A stretch of 16,393 bases of DNA from JBKHXU01 sp046565865 (lineage in GTDB: Bacteria; Pseudomonadota; Gammaproteobacteria; Acidiferrobacterales; Sulfurifustaceae), in NCBI GenBank assembly GCA_046565865.1, contig JBKHXU010000035.1, positions 1-16,393 on the forward strand, given 5' to 3'. The translations under genes and the position numbers were made by a program. The notes under the pieces were generated by a model. That model was not told the DNA's origin, did not search any database, and saw only the letters and a program-made list of their open reading frames with translations. Positions 7,171 through 14,153 of this stretch are shown piece after piece. Numbering within the stretch: the stretch's first letter is position 1; each line of letters begins with the position of its first letter.

Positions 7171-7540
7171 GAACCTCTTTGGAATGATCAAAATCCAGCA
7201 AGAGCGATACGTTGTAGAACAACGGCACAACCACTTCGTAGCGGAGGCTCACCAGGCGCGCGTTGCGCCCGCGCGGTTCGATATACAGATTCTTGGCCGG
7301 ATCAATCGTGTCGATGTTGTCGATGTCGAAGCGCTTGCCCAAGGCCATAGCGATGTCGGCCTTCGACATGGTGCCGACATCCGGACTTCTTGCCACGCTT
7401 TCGAGCGCGTTCTTCGCTTTGAAGCTTTCCATATACGGCGGAAACAACTTGAAGATCAAGAACACGATAAAGGCGAACACGCCGATCACGAACGACGCGC
7501 TCCAGATGCTCATCCCGCGTTGATATTTTTTGACTTGCAT
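7157..7540 (-). CDS. DUF4845-type small membrane protein
   Basis: A 127-residue protein of unknown function. It has a pilin-like start, MQVKKYQRGMSIW, followed by one hydrophobic membrane helix (about 12-33) and a soluble, mostly beta-type region that would lie in the periplasm if the N terminus is cytoplasmic. Small proteins like this, annotated DUF4845, recur between lepB and rnc in many Gamma- and Betaproteobacteria. The QRGMS motif before the helix resembles a type IV pilin or type II pseudopilin N terminus, but the classic Glu5 is missing. It starts 39 bp after lepB behind an AGGCG site and overlaps rnc by 14 bp. The position invites a role in envelope or secretion processes, which is inference only. 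Confidence 0.85.
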   Translation of the reverse strand: MQVKKYQRGMSIWSASFVIGVFAFIVFLIFKLFPPYMESFKAKNALESVARSPDVGTMSKADIAMALGKRFDIDNIDTIDPAKNLYIEPRGRNARLVSLRYEVVVPLFYNVSLLLDFDHSKEVRGTE

Positions 7541-7579
7541 AACGACTCGCCTGATTTACCTAGCCCAAGCTTAGCAGCT

Positions 7580-8410
7580 TCACTGAATGGTGTTGCCGAT
7601 GCGCTCGAACACGATCCGCTGCCAAAACCAGGCCCCGCGCGCGGCCGCGTCCCAGCTAAACCAAATGAGAAACGCCTTGCCCACTAAATTTTCCTCGGGC
7701 ACATAGCCCCAGTAACGACTGTCGTTGCTGTGATCGCGGTTGTCGCCCATGACGAAGTACTGGCCCGCCGGCACGGTGAACGACGGCGGCGAAGGATCGG
7801 GGCGCCCGGACAACAAAATATCGTGCGTCACGCCATCGAGCCGCTCACGGTACCGTTGCAGTTCGGTGCTGGTTTCGCCGCCCCCGCGAACGACATACGG
7901 CTCGCCGCCTTGCTGCGGCATCAGCTCGCCGTTGATATAAAGTTTCTTGCCCTCGTACACGATCTTGTCCCCCGGCAGACCGACCACGCGCTTGATGTAG
8001 TTGATCGATTCGTCGCCGGGAAACCGAAACACCAGCACATCGCCGCGCTTGGGCGCGCCAATGTCGATAACTTTCTTGTTGATCACCGGCAGCCGGATGC
8101 CGTACGAAAATTTGTTCACCAAAATGAAGTCGCCGATATGCAGGCTCGGCAGCATCGAACCCGACGGAATGCGAAACGGCTCGACGATGAACGATCGCAA
8201 TAGAAATACGATGAGAATGACCGGAAAGAATGCCTTGGCGTACTCGACATACACCGGCTCCTTCGCCGCTTCCCGCGCCTGCTCGGTGGAACCGCCTTTG
8301 TTCAATGTCTGCACCGAGCGCGCACGCGCCTCGGCCCAGAGCCAGCGGTCGAGGGCCCAGATGATGCCGGTAACACACACCAAAACAAAAAGAATCAGCG
8401 AGAAGTCCAT
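7580..8410 (-). CDS. lepB: Signal peptidase I
   Basis: A 276-residue inner-membrane serine protease that removes signal peptides from exported proteins. Two N-terminal membrane segments (about 4-21 and 60-74) flank a short cytoplasmic loop. The catalytic domain shows IPSGSMLPSL (81-90) with nucleophile Ser85, YIKRVVGLPGD (138-148) with general base Lys140, and the conserved MGDNRDHSNDSRYWG motif. It lies 3 bp after the lepA stop, the classic lepA-lepB arrangement. Likely substrates in this window include RseB and MucD. The two Slp lipoproteins would instead need signal peptidase II. Confidence 0.97.
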   Translation of the reverse strand: MDFSLILFVLVCVTGIIWALDRWLWAEARARSVQTLNKGGSTEQAREAAKEPVYVEYAKAFFPVILIVFLLRSFIVEPFRIPSGSMLPSLHIGDFILVNKFSYGIRLPVINKKVIDIGAPKRGDVLVFRFPGDESINYIKRVVGLPGDKIVYEGKKLYINGELMPQQGGEPYVVRGGGETSTELQRYRERLDGVTHDILLSGRPDPSPPSFTVPAGQYFVMGDNRDHSNDSRYWGYVPEENLVGKAFLIWFSWDAAARGAWFWQRIVFERIGNTIQ

Positions 8411-8413
8411 ATA

Positions 8414-10222
8414 TTATTTTTCGTCCACGCGTAGTACGGCCAAGAACGCCTCTTGCGGAATTTCGACCGAGCCCAACTGCTTCATGCGCTTTTTTCCTTC
8501 CTTCTGCTTCTCCAATAACTTGCGCTTGCGCGAAATATCTCCGCCGTAACACTTGGCGGTCACGTTTTTGCGCAGCGCCTTCACCGTCTCGCGCGCGATG
8601 ATCTTGGCGCCGATCGCGGCCTGAATCGCGACGTCGAACATCTGGCGCGGGATCAGCTCGCGCAATTTCTTCGTCAGTTCGCGCCCGCGGTACTGCGCCT
8701 GTTCCTGGTGCACGATCACCGACAGCGCGTCCACTTTATCGCCGTTGATGAGCACGTCAAGCTTGCACAGGTCGGCGGTGCGGAACTCCAAAAAATCGTA
8801 GTCGAGCGAGGCGTAGCCGCGGCTGACCGATTTCAAGCGATCGAAGAAATCGAGCACCACCTCGTTCAGCGGCAGCTCGTACGTCAGCATCGCCTGGCGC
8901 CCGTGATACAACAAATTTTTCTGTATACCGCGTTTGTCGATGCACAGTTGAATGACCGGGCCGACGTATTCCTGCGGCACCAGGATCGTCGCGCGGATGA
9001 TCGGCTCGCGCATCTCCTCGATCTGCGAAACCTCCGGCAGCTTCGCTGGGTTTTCGACCCGCAATATCTCGCCCTTGGTCGTTACGACCTCGTACACGAC
9101 GGTCGGTGCGGTCGTGATGAGATTAATGCCGTACTCGCGCTCGAGTCGCTCCTGGATGATCTCCATGTGCAGCATGCCGAGGAAGCCGCAGTGAAACCCA
9201 AAGCCCAACGCCTGTGACGTTTCCGGCTCGTAGTTCAGCGACGCGTCATTGAGCGAAAGTTTACTCAGCGCATCGCGAAACGTGTCGTACTCGGACGACT
9301 CGACCGGATAAAGTCCGGCGAATACGCGCGGTTTGATCTCCTTGAACCCGGGCAACGCCGCCGCCGCCGGCCGATCCACGTGCGTGATGGTGTCGCCGAC
9401 CCGCGCGCTGCGGACGTCCTTAATTCCGGCGATGACATAACCAACCTCACCAGCCGCAAGCACATCCACCGGTCGCCGCTTGGGGGTAAAGATACCGACT
9501 TGTTCGATGTAGTAGTCGCGCCCCGTCGCCATCAGGCGAATCTTCTCTTTGGGTTTGAGACTGCCTTCCATCACGCGCACCAGCGACACGGTGCCGAGGT
9601 AATTGTCGAACCAGGAGTCGATGATGAGCGCTTTGAGTGGATTGGCGGCCGATCCCTGCGGCGGCGGAATGCGCGCGATGATCGCTTCCAATATTTCAGC
9701 CACACCTTCGCCGGTTTTGGCGCTGGCGCGCAGCGCGTCCTTGGCGTCGATGCCGATGATGTCTTCGACCTCGCCGATGGCGCGCGCCGGATCGGCCGAC
9801 GGCAGGTCAATCTTGTTCAACACCGGCACGATCGTGAGATCGAGCTCGGCCGCGGTGTAGCAATTGGCCACGGTCTGCGCCTGTACGCCCTGCGACGCGT
9901 CGACCACCAGCAACGCGCCCTCGCACGCCGTGAGCGAGCGCGACACTTCATAAGAGAAGTCGACGTGGCCCGGCGTGTCGATCATGTTCAGCCGGTAACT
10001 TTGACCATCGCGTGCCTTGTATTCCAACGCTACGCTCTGCGCCTTGATGGTGATGCCGCGCTCGCGTTCGAGGTCCATCGAGTCCAGCACCTGCTCCTGC
10101 ATCTCGCGCGCCGCGAGCGCCCCGCATAGCTGGATAAATCGATCCGCAAGCGTCGACTTGCCGTGATCGATGTGGGCGATGATGGAAAAATTGCGGATGC
10201 GGTTTTGGGCCCAGCCGGACAT
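8414..10222 (-). CDS. lepA: Elongation factor 4 (LepA), ribosome-associated GTPase
   Basis: A 602-residue translational GTPase of normal length, linked to ribosome back-translocation and to translation initiation and 30S assembly. The G domain starts with IRNFSIIAHIDHGKSTLADR (9-28) and includes DTPGHVDFSYEV and NKIDLPSADP. The LepA-specific C-terminal domain ends with GGDISRKRKLLEKQKEGKKR followed by the MKQLGSVEIPQEAF motif. The ATG at 10222 is the only start that keeps the conserved N terminus. It has no Shine-Dalgarno sequence, because the bases before it are the T-run of a terminator-like hairpin. It is the first gene of the lepA-acpS operon, with a likely promoter in the 139-bp gap after mucD. 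Confidence 0.97.
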   Translation of the reverse strand: MSGWAQNRIRNFSIIAHIDHGKSTLADRFIQLCGALAAREMQEQVLDSMDLERERGITIKAQSVALEYKARDGQSYRLNMIDTPGHVDFSYEVSRSLTACEGALLVVDASQGVQAQTVANCYTAAELDLTIVPVLNKIDLPSADPARAIGEVEDIIGIDAKDALRASAKTGEGVAEILEAIIARIPPPQGSAANPLKALIIDSWFDNYLGTVSLVRVMEGSLKPKEKIRLMATGRDYYIEQVGIFTPKRRPVDVLAAGEVGYVIAGIKDVRSARVGDTITHVDRPAAAALPGFKEIKPRVFAGLYPVESSEYDTFRDALSKLSLNDASLNYEPETSQALGFGFHCGFLGMLHMEIIQERLEREYGINLITTAPTVVYEVVTTKGEILRVENPAKLPEVSQIEEMREPIIRATILVPQEYVGPVIQLCIDKRGIQKNLLYHGRQAMLTYELPLNEVVLDFFDRLKSVSRGYASLDYDFLEFRTADLCKLDVLINGDKVDALSVIVHQEQAQYRGRELTKKLRELIPRQMFDVAIQAAIGAKIIARETVKALRKNVTAKCYGGDISRKRKLLEKQKEGKKRMKQLGSVEIPQEAFLAVLRVDEK

Positions 10223-10224
10223 AT

Positions 10225-10245
10225 AAAAAAAGCGCCGTGGGGCGC
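10225..10245 (-). terminator. Intrinsic-terminator-like hairpin abutting the lepA start codon
   Basis: On the minus strand the stem GCGCC/GGCGC (10245-10241 with 10236-10232, loop CCAC) is followed directly by seven T residues (10231-10225), then ATATG of lepA. This is the standard shape of a Rho-independent terminator. It would end transcripts coming from mucD, but there is no room for a promoter between it and the lepA start, so lepA mRNA must read through it. It may therefore act as an attenuator in the lepA leader. The stem is short, only 5 bp but all G-C. Confidence 0.6.
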
Positions 10246-10260
10246 CGTTATCGAAAATGC

Positions 10261-10294
10261 GTCAAATCGAGGCGCGTAGCATACCCGATTTGAC
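10261..10294 (-). promoter_or_regulatory. Likely lepA promoter with a 9-bp inverted repeat around the -10 box
   Basis: TATGCT on the minus strand (10283-10278) fits a sigma-70 -10 box preceded by GG, with transcription starting near 10271 and a leader of about 50 nt. The -35 region is weak. The -10 box lies in the 16-bp spacer of a perfect inverted repeat, GTCAAATCG (10261-10269) and CGATTTGAC (10286-10294). The repeat could be an operator for a dimeric repressor; in a read-through transcript from mucD it would form a hairpin. No match to a known operator was recognised. Confidence 0.45.
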
Positions 10295-10303
10295 CGCGAA
10301 GTG

Positions 10304-10353
10304 GTCATCCGCACGTGGGAGGGATCTCCCGCAGCAGGCGCACGCGAAATGAC
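10304..10353 (-). repeat. Probable degenerate dispersed palindromic element after mucD
   Basis: A 50-bp element bounded by GTCAT at both inverted ends (GTCATCC at 10304-10310 and the complement of GTCATTTCG at 10345-10353). Its centre, GTGGGAG-GGAT-CTCCCGC (10315-10332), can fold into a 7-bp stem with one G-T pair. It shares the 9-base end GTCATTTCG with the better-preserved element at 13290-13361. It has no T-run, so it is a stem-loop rather than a clear terminator. That the two elements belong to one family is inference. Confidence 0.45.
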
Positions 10354-10361
10354 GCTAAAAC

Positions 10362-11762
10362 TCAGCCGCCGGTGTTGAGGGCCACGTATACCGCGCTCGT
10401 GCCCCGCCGCAGCCGCAGCAGCGACGGCCGTCCCGGCTTGGCGTAGCCCAGCAGCCGAAAGAACTGGCCGACGCCCGCCACCGGCTTGCCATCGACTTCG
10501 ATAATGACATCGCCGGCACGCAATCCCGCTTCACGCCCCGGACCTTCGAGCACCTCGTCCACCTGCACGCCCTGAACGAGATCATGGCGCCTGCGCTGCG
10601 CCGCGTTAAGTTCGCTCAATACCAATCCGTAACGGGCGCTGCCTTCCGGTCGTTGCGGCGGCAGCACCACCTTGTTCGCGGCCTCGTCGCGCAGCTCGCC
10701 CACCGTCACCACCGCCGACTGGATGCCGTGATCGCGCCGGAACAGCTTCACCCGCGCGCGCGTGCCGGGTGGCGTGAGCCCGACGAGCGGCGGCAGCTCG
10801 GACGAGATCCCGATCCCGCGACCCTCGAACTCAAGCACGATATCGCCGTTGCGCAGTTCGGATTTCGCCGCCGGTCCGTTCGGCAAAATATCCGCGATCA
10901 ACGCGCCGCGCGGCTTGTCGAGTCCATATGCCGCGGCCACGCCGCGCGAGACTTCCTGCAGGCTTACCCCAAGCCAACCGCGGCGCACGCGCCCCTCCCC
11001 CTTCAGCTGCTGCGCGATGCGCATCGCGATATCGATTGGGATCGCAAACGACACGCCCATGAACACGCCGGTACGGCTGTAGATTTGCGAATTGACGCCG
11101 ACCACCTCGCCTTTCAGATTGAACAGCGGTCCGCCGGAATTGCCAGGGTTGATAGCGACGTCCGTTTGAATGAACGGCACGTAGTTCTCGCTCGGCAGAC
11201 TGCGCCCCTTGGCCGATACGATGCCGGATGTGGCCGAGCTATCGAACCCGAACGGCGATCCGATCGCCAACACCCACTCGCCGACCGCAAGATGCATCGG
11301 GTTGCCGATGGCCACCGGCGCCGGCAAACCGTTGGCATTGATCTTGAGCAACGCCACATCGCTGCGCCGGTCGGCGCCGACGAGTTGCGCGCGGAACTCG
11401 CGCCGATCCGTCAGCCGCACCGCAATCTCCTGCGCGCCTTCGACGACGTGGGCGCAGGTCAGAATGTAACCATCGTTTGAAATCAGAAAGCCCGAACCCA
11501 GCGACGTACCTTCGGGCGTCGCCTCCGGCTTGGCGCCGGGCGCGTCGCGGAGCAGATCGTTCAGCGGATGATCGTCCGGCAGGTTCGGCCAGTCGCGGCC
11601 GTCGCCACGGCGCAGCTGCTGTTCGGTGCTGATGTTGACCACCGCGTTGCCGTACTTCTGGACCAACAGGCTGAAGTCGGGCAGGTCGCGCGCGCCGTGC
11701 ACCAGCACCGGGGCGAACGCCAGCATCGCGCCGACGAGCCTTATTATTGTTGTAAGCGGCAT
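10362..11762 (-). CDS. mucD: Periplasmic serine protease of the Do (DegP/DegQ) family, MucD-like
   Basis: A 466-residue HtrA-type protease/chaperone. A signal peptide covers about 1-24. The trypsin-like domain shows the catalytic triad His105 (TCAHVVEG; many homologues have TNAHVV), Asp135 (RRSDVALLKI) and Ser209 (GNSGGPLF). Two PDZ domains follow, at about 255-350 and 370-460. MucD degrades misfolded envelope proteins and limits sigma-E activation. The gene starts 8 bp after rseB with no strong ribosome site, so it is most likely the last gene of the rpoE operon, as mucD is in Pseudomonas (algU-mucA-mucB-mucC-mucD). A mucC/rseC homologue is missing between rseB and this gene. Confidence 0.93.
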   Translation of the reverse strand: MPLTTIIRLVGAMLAFAPVLVHGARDLPDFSLLVQKYGNAVVNISTEQQLRRGDGRDWPNLPDDHPLNDLLRDAPGAKPEATPEGTSLGSGFLISNDGYILTCAHVVEGAQEIAVRLTDRREFRAQLVGADRRSDVALLKINANGLPAPVAIGNPMHLAVGEWVLAIGSPFGFDSSATSGIVSAKGRSLPSENYVPFIQTDVAINPGNSGGPLFNLKGEVVGVNSQIYSRTGVFMGVSFAIPIDIAMRIAQQLKGEGRVRRGWLGVSLQEVSRGVAAAYGLDKPRGALIADILPNGPAAKSELRNGDIVLEFEGRGIGISSELPPLVGLTPPGTRARVKLFRRDHGIQSAVVTVGELRDEAANKVVLPPQRPEGSARYGLVLSELNAAQRRRHDLVQGVQVDEVLEGPGREAGLRAGDVIIEVDGKPVAGVGQFFRLLGYAKPGRPSLLRLRRGTSAVYVALNTGG

Positions 11763-11770
11763 CGTCGTCG

Positions 11771-12751
11771 TTATGGCTGAACCGGTACGATAGAGTTGCC
11801 GATCAGCGCCACCGTCTTGGCCGGGACCTCGCCGACAACGGTCAGGTGATGTTGCTCGACCGTCTTGCCAAGGACGTACAGCGCGCCCCTGCGGCTCGGA
11901 CCCTCGCTCGCTGGCACGTGTCCCGGGGCGCGCTTTTCCACAAATACAGAGACGGTCGCCAAGCCGTCGGTATAGACCAGGTGCTCGGCCGGTCCGCCCC
12001 GGGTCGGCATTTCACGCCGCAGGCTGCTCGACAGCTTGAAACCTTTCGGCAGCCGCGTCGCTTGCCACAGCGGTTTCGCCGACGGTTCCATGCCGTCCTT
12101 GCTGTTGCGGTACCACACCATTCCGGCGCCCGCGGTTTGCGGTACGAGCGCCGCCGCGGGGATGTCGGCACCGATGCGAATGTCGGTGAACATGAACCGC
12201 TCCAGCACGTTGCGTTTACTATTGAGCAGATCGGCTTTCAGCAGCAAGCCGGTCTCGCGATCGGCCCACAGATGATACCCGTAGCGGAAATCGTCGCGCG
12301 GCGTGATGAATACGCCTTGCGCCGGCCGGCCGCTGATGCGCCCGCTGCGGCCGAGCTCGACGACATAGTTTTCCGCCAGATCACGCAACCGATCCGGCAC
12401 GATAGCCGGAAAGCTCTTGCCGTTGGCGCGGCGATGATCGACGACGATGGATTTTTGATCGGGCAAGTAACACCGCACCTCGTTGTGGGTGCGAATCACC
12501 TCGCGCGCCGCACCGGTAAGCGACACCAACCGCTCCTCTACCCTGCCGTCCTGCACCCGATGCACGATGCGCATGGTTTCGAGATGGCCGCCGCTCTGAT
12601 ACACGAACGTGCCCTGGTAGTTCAGCGTGCGTGCGGCCTGGTTGATTTTCATCAGCCAGGCGTACCCATCCTCCGCCGCTTGCGCGGGAAGGACCAGGAT
12701 CAGGGAGAGGCTACAGGAAGCGAGCGCGAGCGGTGAAAGGACGGCGGTCAT
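11771..12751 (-). CDS. rseB: Periplasmic sigma-E regulatory protein RseB/MucB
   Basis: A 326-residue exported protein. A signal peptide ends at about LVLPAQAA (residue 26). The N-terminal domain (about 28-200), with an LNYQGTFVYQSGG segment and a YGYHLWADRETGLLLK segment, has the RseB/MucB pattern of a LolA-like fold. A smaller C-terminal domain (about 215-320) follows. RseB binds the periplasmic part of RseA and shields it from DegS-type cleavage; lipid or lipopolysaccharide signals release it. The ATG overlaps the rseA stop as ATGA, fitting coupled production of RseA and RseB. Confidence 0.95.
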   Translation of the reverse strand: MTAVLSPLALASCSLSLILVLPAQAAEDGYAWLMKINQAARTLNYQGTFVYQSGGHLETMRIVHRVQDGRVEERLVSLTGAAREVIRTHNEVRCYLPDQKSIVVDHRRANGKSFPAIVPDRLRDLAENYVVELGRSGRISGRPAQGVFITPRDDFRYGYHLWADRETGLLLKADLLNSKRNVLERFMFTDIRIGADIPAAALVPQTAGAGMVWYRNSKDGMEPSAKPLWQATRLPKGFKLSSSLRREMPTRGGPAEHLVYTDGLATVSVFVEKRAPGHVPASEGPSRRGALYVLGKTVEQHHLTVVGEVPAKTVALIGNSIVPVQP

Positions 12752-13269
12752 TTGTCACGGTCGTAGGTTACGACGCGCACGTACGGCAGCATGCCACCCA
12801 TGCCGGCCGTCGGCATGAACTCGTTGTGTCCGACCAGGTAAGCGCTCAACCGACCCTCGCTCTCCTGCGCCGGCGCTTCGCTCGCGCTCGCCAGCACCGC
12901 CTCGGTCGGCGTGAAGGTGCTCACCGCCAATGTCGGCGCGGACGGCGTATCCGACCGCTGGAACCACGGCAGCGCGACGACGGCCAGCGCCGCCACCGAA
13001 GCGGCCACCGCGAGGCCGCCCGCCAAACGGTAACCGGCGAAGCGGCTGCGGGCAATGGTGAGCGCAGGGTCCTGTAACCTGGCATATACCTTCTCGGCAA
13101 GCTGAGCCGGCGCGACATAGTCGAGCTGGCGGGCGATGGCGGCACGCGCCAAATGATAGCGATCCCAGGTGTGCCGCAATTCGGCGTCGCGCGCCAGTGC
13201 GTCTAGCGTGCGTCGCTCGTCGAGAGCATCGAGCTCGGCGTCCATCAGGGCGGAAATTTTTTCGTTCAT
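12748..13269 (-). CDS. rseA: Anti-sigma-E factor RseA/MucA
   Basis: A 173-residue single-pass inner-membrane anti-sigma factor. The cytoplasmic N-terminal domain begins MNEKISALMDAELDALDERR, a clear RseA N-terminal signature, and contains HTWDRYHLARAAI (33-45). A transmembrane helix spans about 83-103. The periplasmic tail ends with LVGHNEF, GMLPYVRVVTYD and DRDK, resembling the RseB-binding end of RseA/MucA. It holds RpoE inactive at the membrane until proteolysis in the periplasm and membrane releases it. The ATG at 13269 has a GGAG site 8 bp upstream; a longer in-frame start at 13296 lies inside the palindromic repeat and is rejected. Unlike the tight junctions downstream, rseA is separated from rpoE by 99 bp. 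Confidence 0.95.
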   Translation of the reverse strand: MNEKISALMDAELDALDERRTLDALARDAELRHTWDRYHLARAAIARQLDYVAPAQLAEKVYARLQDPALTIARSRFAGYRLAGGLAVAASVAALAVVALPWFQRSDTPSAPTLAVSTFTPTEAVLASASEAPAQESEGRLSAYLVGHNEFMPTAGMGGMLPYVRVVTYDRDK

Positions 13270-13289
13270 GACTACCACTCCAATCCTGT

Positions 13290-13361
13290 TTGTCATTTCG
13301 AGCGAAGCAAAGAATCTTCTTAAGGGAGCTCCTCACCGCCCAGGGCGGTTCGGAATGACAA
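13290..13361. repeat. Palindromic dispersed-repeat-like element between rpoE and rseA
   Basis: A 72-bp element with near-perfect inverted ends: TTGTCATTTCGAG (13290-13302) against the complement of TTCGGAATGACAA (13349-13361), 11 of 13 matching. Inside lies a second palindrome, ACCGCCC-A-GGGCGGT (13335-13349). From memory, the GTCATT...GAGCGAAGC...AAGAATCT...GGAATGACA pattern is typical of small dispersed, MITE-like palindromes found across many bacterial genomes. It carries no gene. In the rpoE-rseA transcript it would form a long hairpin. Confidence 0.75.
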
Positions 13362-13368
13362 CTAACCC

Positions 13369-13947
13369 TTAGCGTTCCAACAGCGGTCGCAGTTCGTTGT
13401 CGATCGCCTCGCGCGCGCGAAAAATGCGCGAACGCACGGTACCGATCGGACACTCCATCACTTGCGCGATTTCCTCATAGCTTAGACCGTCGATCTCGCG
13501 CAACGTAATCGCGGTGCGCAAATCCTCCGGGAGCATCGCGATCACGCGGTTCACCGTCGCCGCGATCTCGTCGGTCAGCAGCCGCCGTTCGGGCGTCGCC
13601 TGATCGCGCAGACTGTCGGCGCTGTCGATCAGCTCGGCACCTTCTACCTCCACATCGGAGCTCGGGGGTCGGCGGCCCTGGGAATCCAGGTAATTTTTGG
13701 CCGTGTTCACAGCGATCCGGTACAACCAAGTATAGAACGCGCTTTCGCCCCGGAATCCACCGATCGCACGGTACGCCTTGATAAAGGCCTCCTGCGTCAC
13801 GTCTTCGATTTCGCCGCGATCGCGTACGTAACGCGCCACGAGCTTCGCGACCTTGTGCTGATACTTGCGCACCAGCAAATCGAACGCACCCTTGTCGCCC
13901 TTCTGTACCCGAACGACAAGTTTCTGATCGATACCGCGTTCCGACAT
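13369..13947 (-). CDS. rpoE: Envelope-stress sigma factor sigma-E (RpoE/AlgU)
   Basis: A 192-residue ECF sigma factor, close to E. coli RpoE (191) and Pseudomonas AlgU. Region 2 contains DVTQEAFIKAYRAIGGFRG and FYTWLYRIAVNTAKNYL, which bind core enzyme and the -10 element. The linker has the family's QGRRPPSSDVEV. Region 4 contains LPEDLRTAITLREIDGLSYE and CPIGTVRSRIFRAREAIDNE, the helix-turn-helix that reads the -35 GAACTT box. Its targets should include outer-membrane assembly and protease genes. The ATG at 13947 gives the usual MSE start behind a GGAG site; a TTG at 13950 immediately before it is also possible. A sigma-E-like promoter upstream suggests autoregulation. Confidence 0.98.
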   Translation of the reverse strand: MSERGIDQKLVVRVQKGDKGAFDLLVRKYQHKVAKLVARYVRDRGEIEDVTQEAFIKAYRAIGGFRGESAFYTWLYRIAVNTAKNYLDSQGRRPPSSDVEVEGAELIDSADSLRDQATPERRLLTDEIAATVNRVIAMLPEDLRTAITLREIDGLSYEEIAQVMECPIGTVRSRIFRAREAIDNELRPLLER

Positions 13948-13987
13948 CAACCCGTACTCCGGGACCGAACGCAGCGTGCTGCCAGTA

Positions 13988-14014
13988 ACTGACCTTTACG
14001 TGTCGATAAAGTTC
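13988..14014 (-). promoter_or_regulatory. Sigma-E-type promoter of the rpoE operon
   Basis: On the minus strand GAACTT (14014-14009) is followed by a 15-bp spacer and GTCAGT (13993-13988). The E. coli sigma-E consensus is GGAACTT, about 16 bp, then TCnnA, so the -35 is very good and the -10 fair. Transcription would start near 13982, about 35 nt before the rpoE ATG. A second candidate -10 box, CATAAT (14036-14031), with a weak -35 may give basal sigma-70 expression. Confidence 0.65.
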
Positions 14015-14018
14015 GACA
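14001..14018. promoter_or_regulatory. Inverted repeat overlapping the rpoE -35 box
   Basis: TGTCGA (14001-14006) and TCGACA (14013-14018) form a perfect 6-bp inverted repeat with a 6-bp spacer that covers the GAACTT box. A regulator bound here would compete with sigma-E at its own promoter. Short repeats of this size also arise by chance, so the regulatory role is speculative. Confidence 0.3.
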
Positions 14019-14153
14019 TTTCAGCGGGTCATTATGGTTCTTGTTCACCCCGTCTCTGCCTTGTCGCATTTATGCCAAATCGCGGAAATAGACGCTTAAT
14101 GATAGGATACCGCCGCTTCGACCACTACCTTGCTTTACCCTCGGGGTTCTCCC

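Noticed and set aside
7171..7230. Longer N terminus for RNase III
   Set aside because: The extra 20 residues do not resemble RNase III and overlap DUF4845 more deeply; the GTG at 7170 gives the standard length.
10584..11480. 298-codon plus-strand open frame opposite mucD
   Set aside because: mucD has a full catalytic triad and PDZ domains; the opposite frame shows no recognisable protein features.
11846..12736. 296-codon plus-strand open frame opposite rseB
   Set aside because: Shadow of rseB, with Arg/His/Gln-rich composition and no motif.
14061..14108. nadB promoter built from TTGTCG (14061) or TAGGAT (14103)
   Set aside because: Neither hexamer has a partner of adequate quality at 16-18 bp, so no nadB promoter was called.
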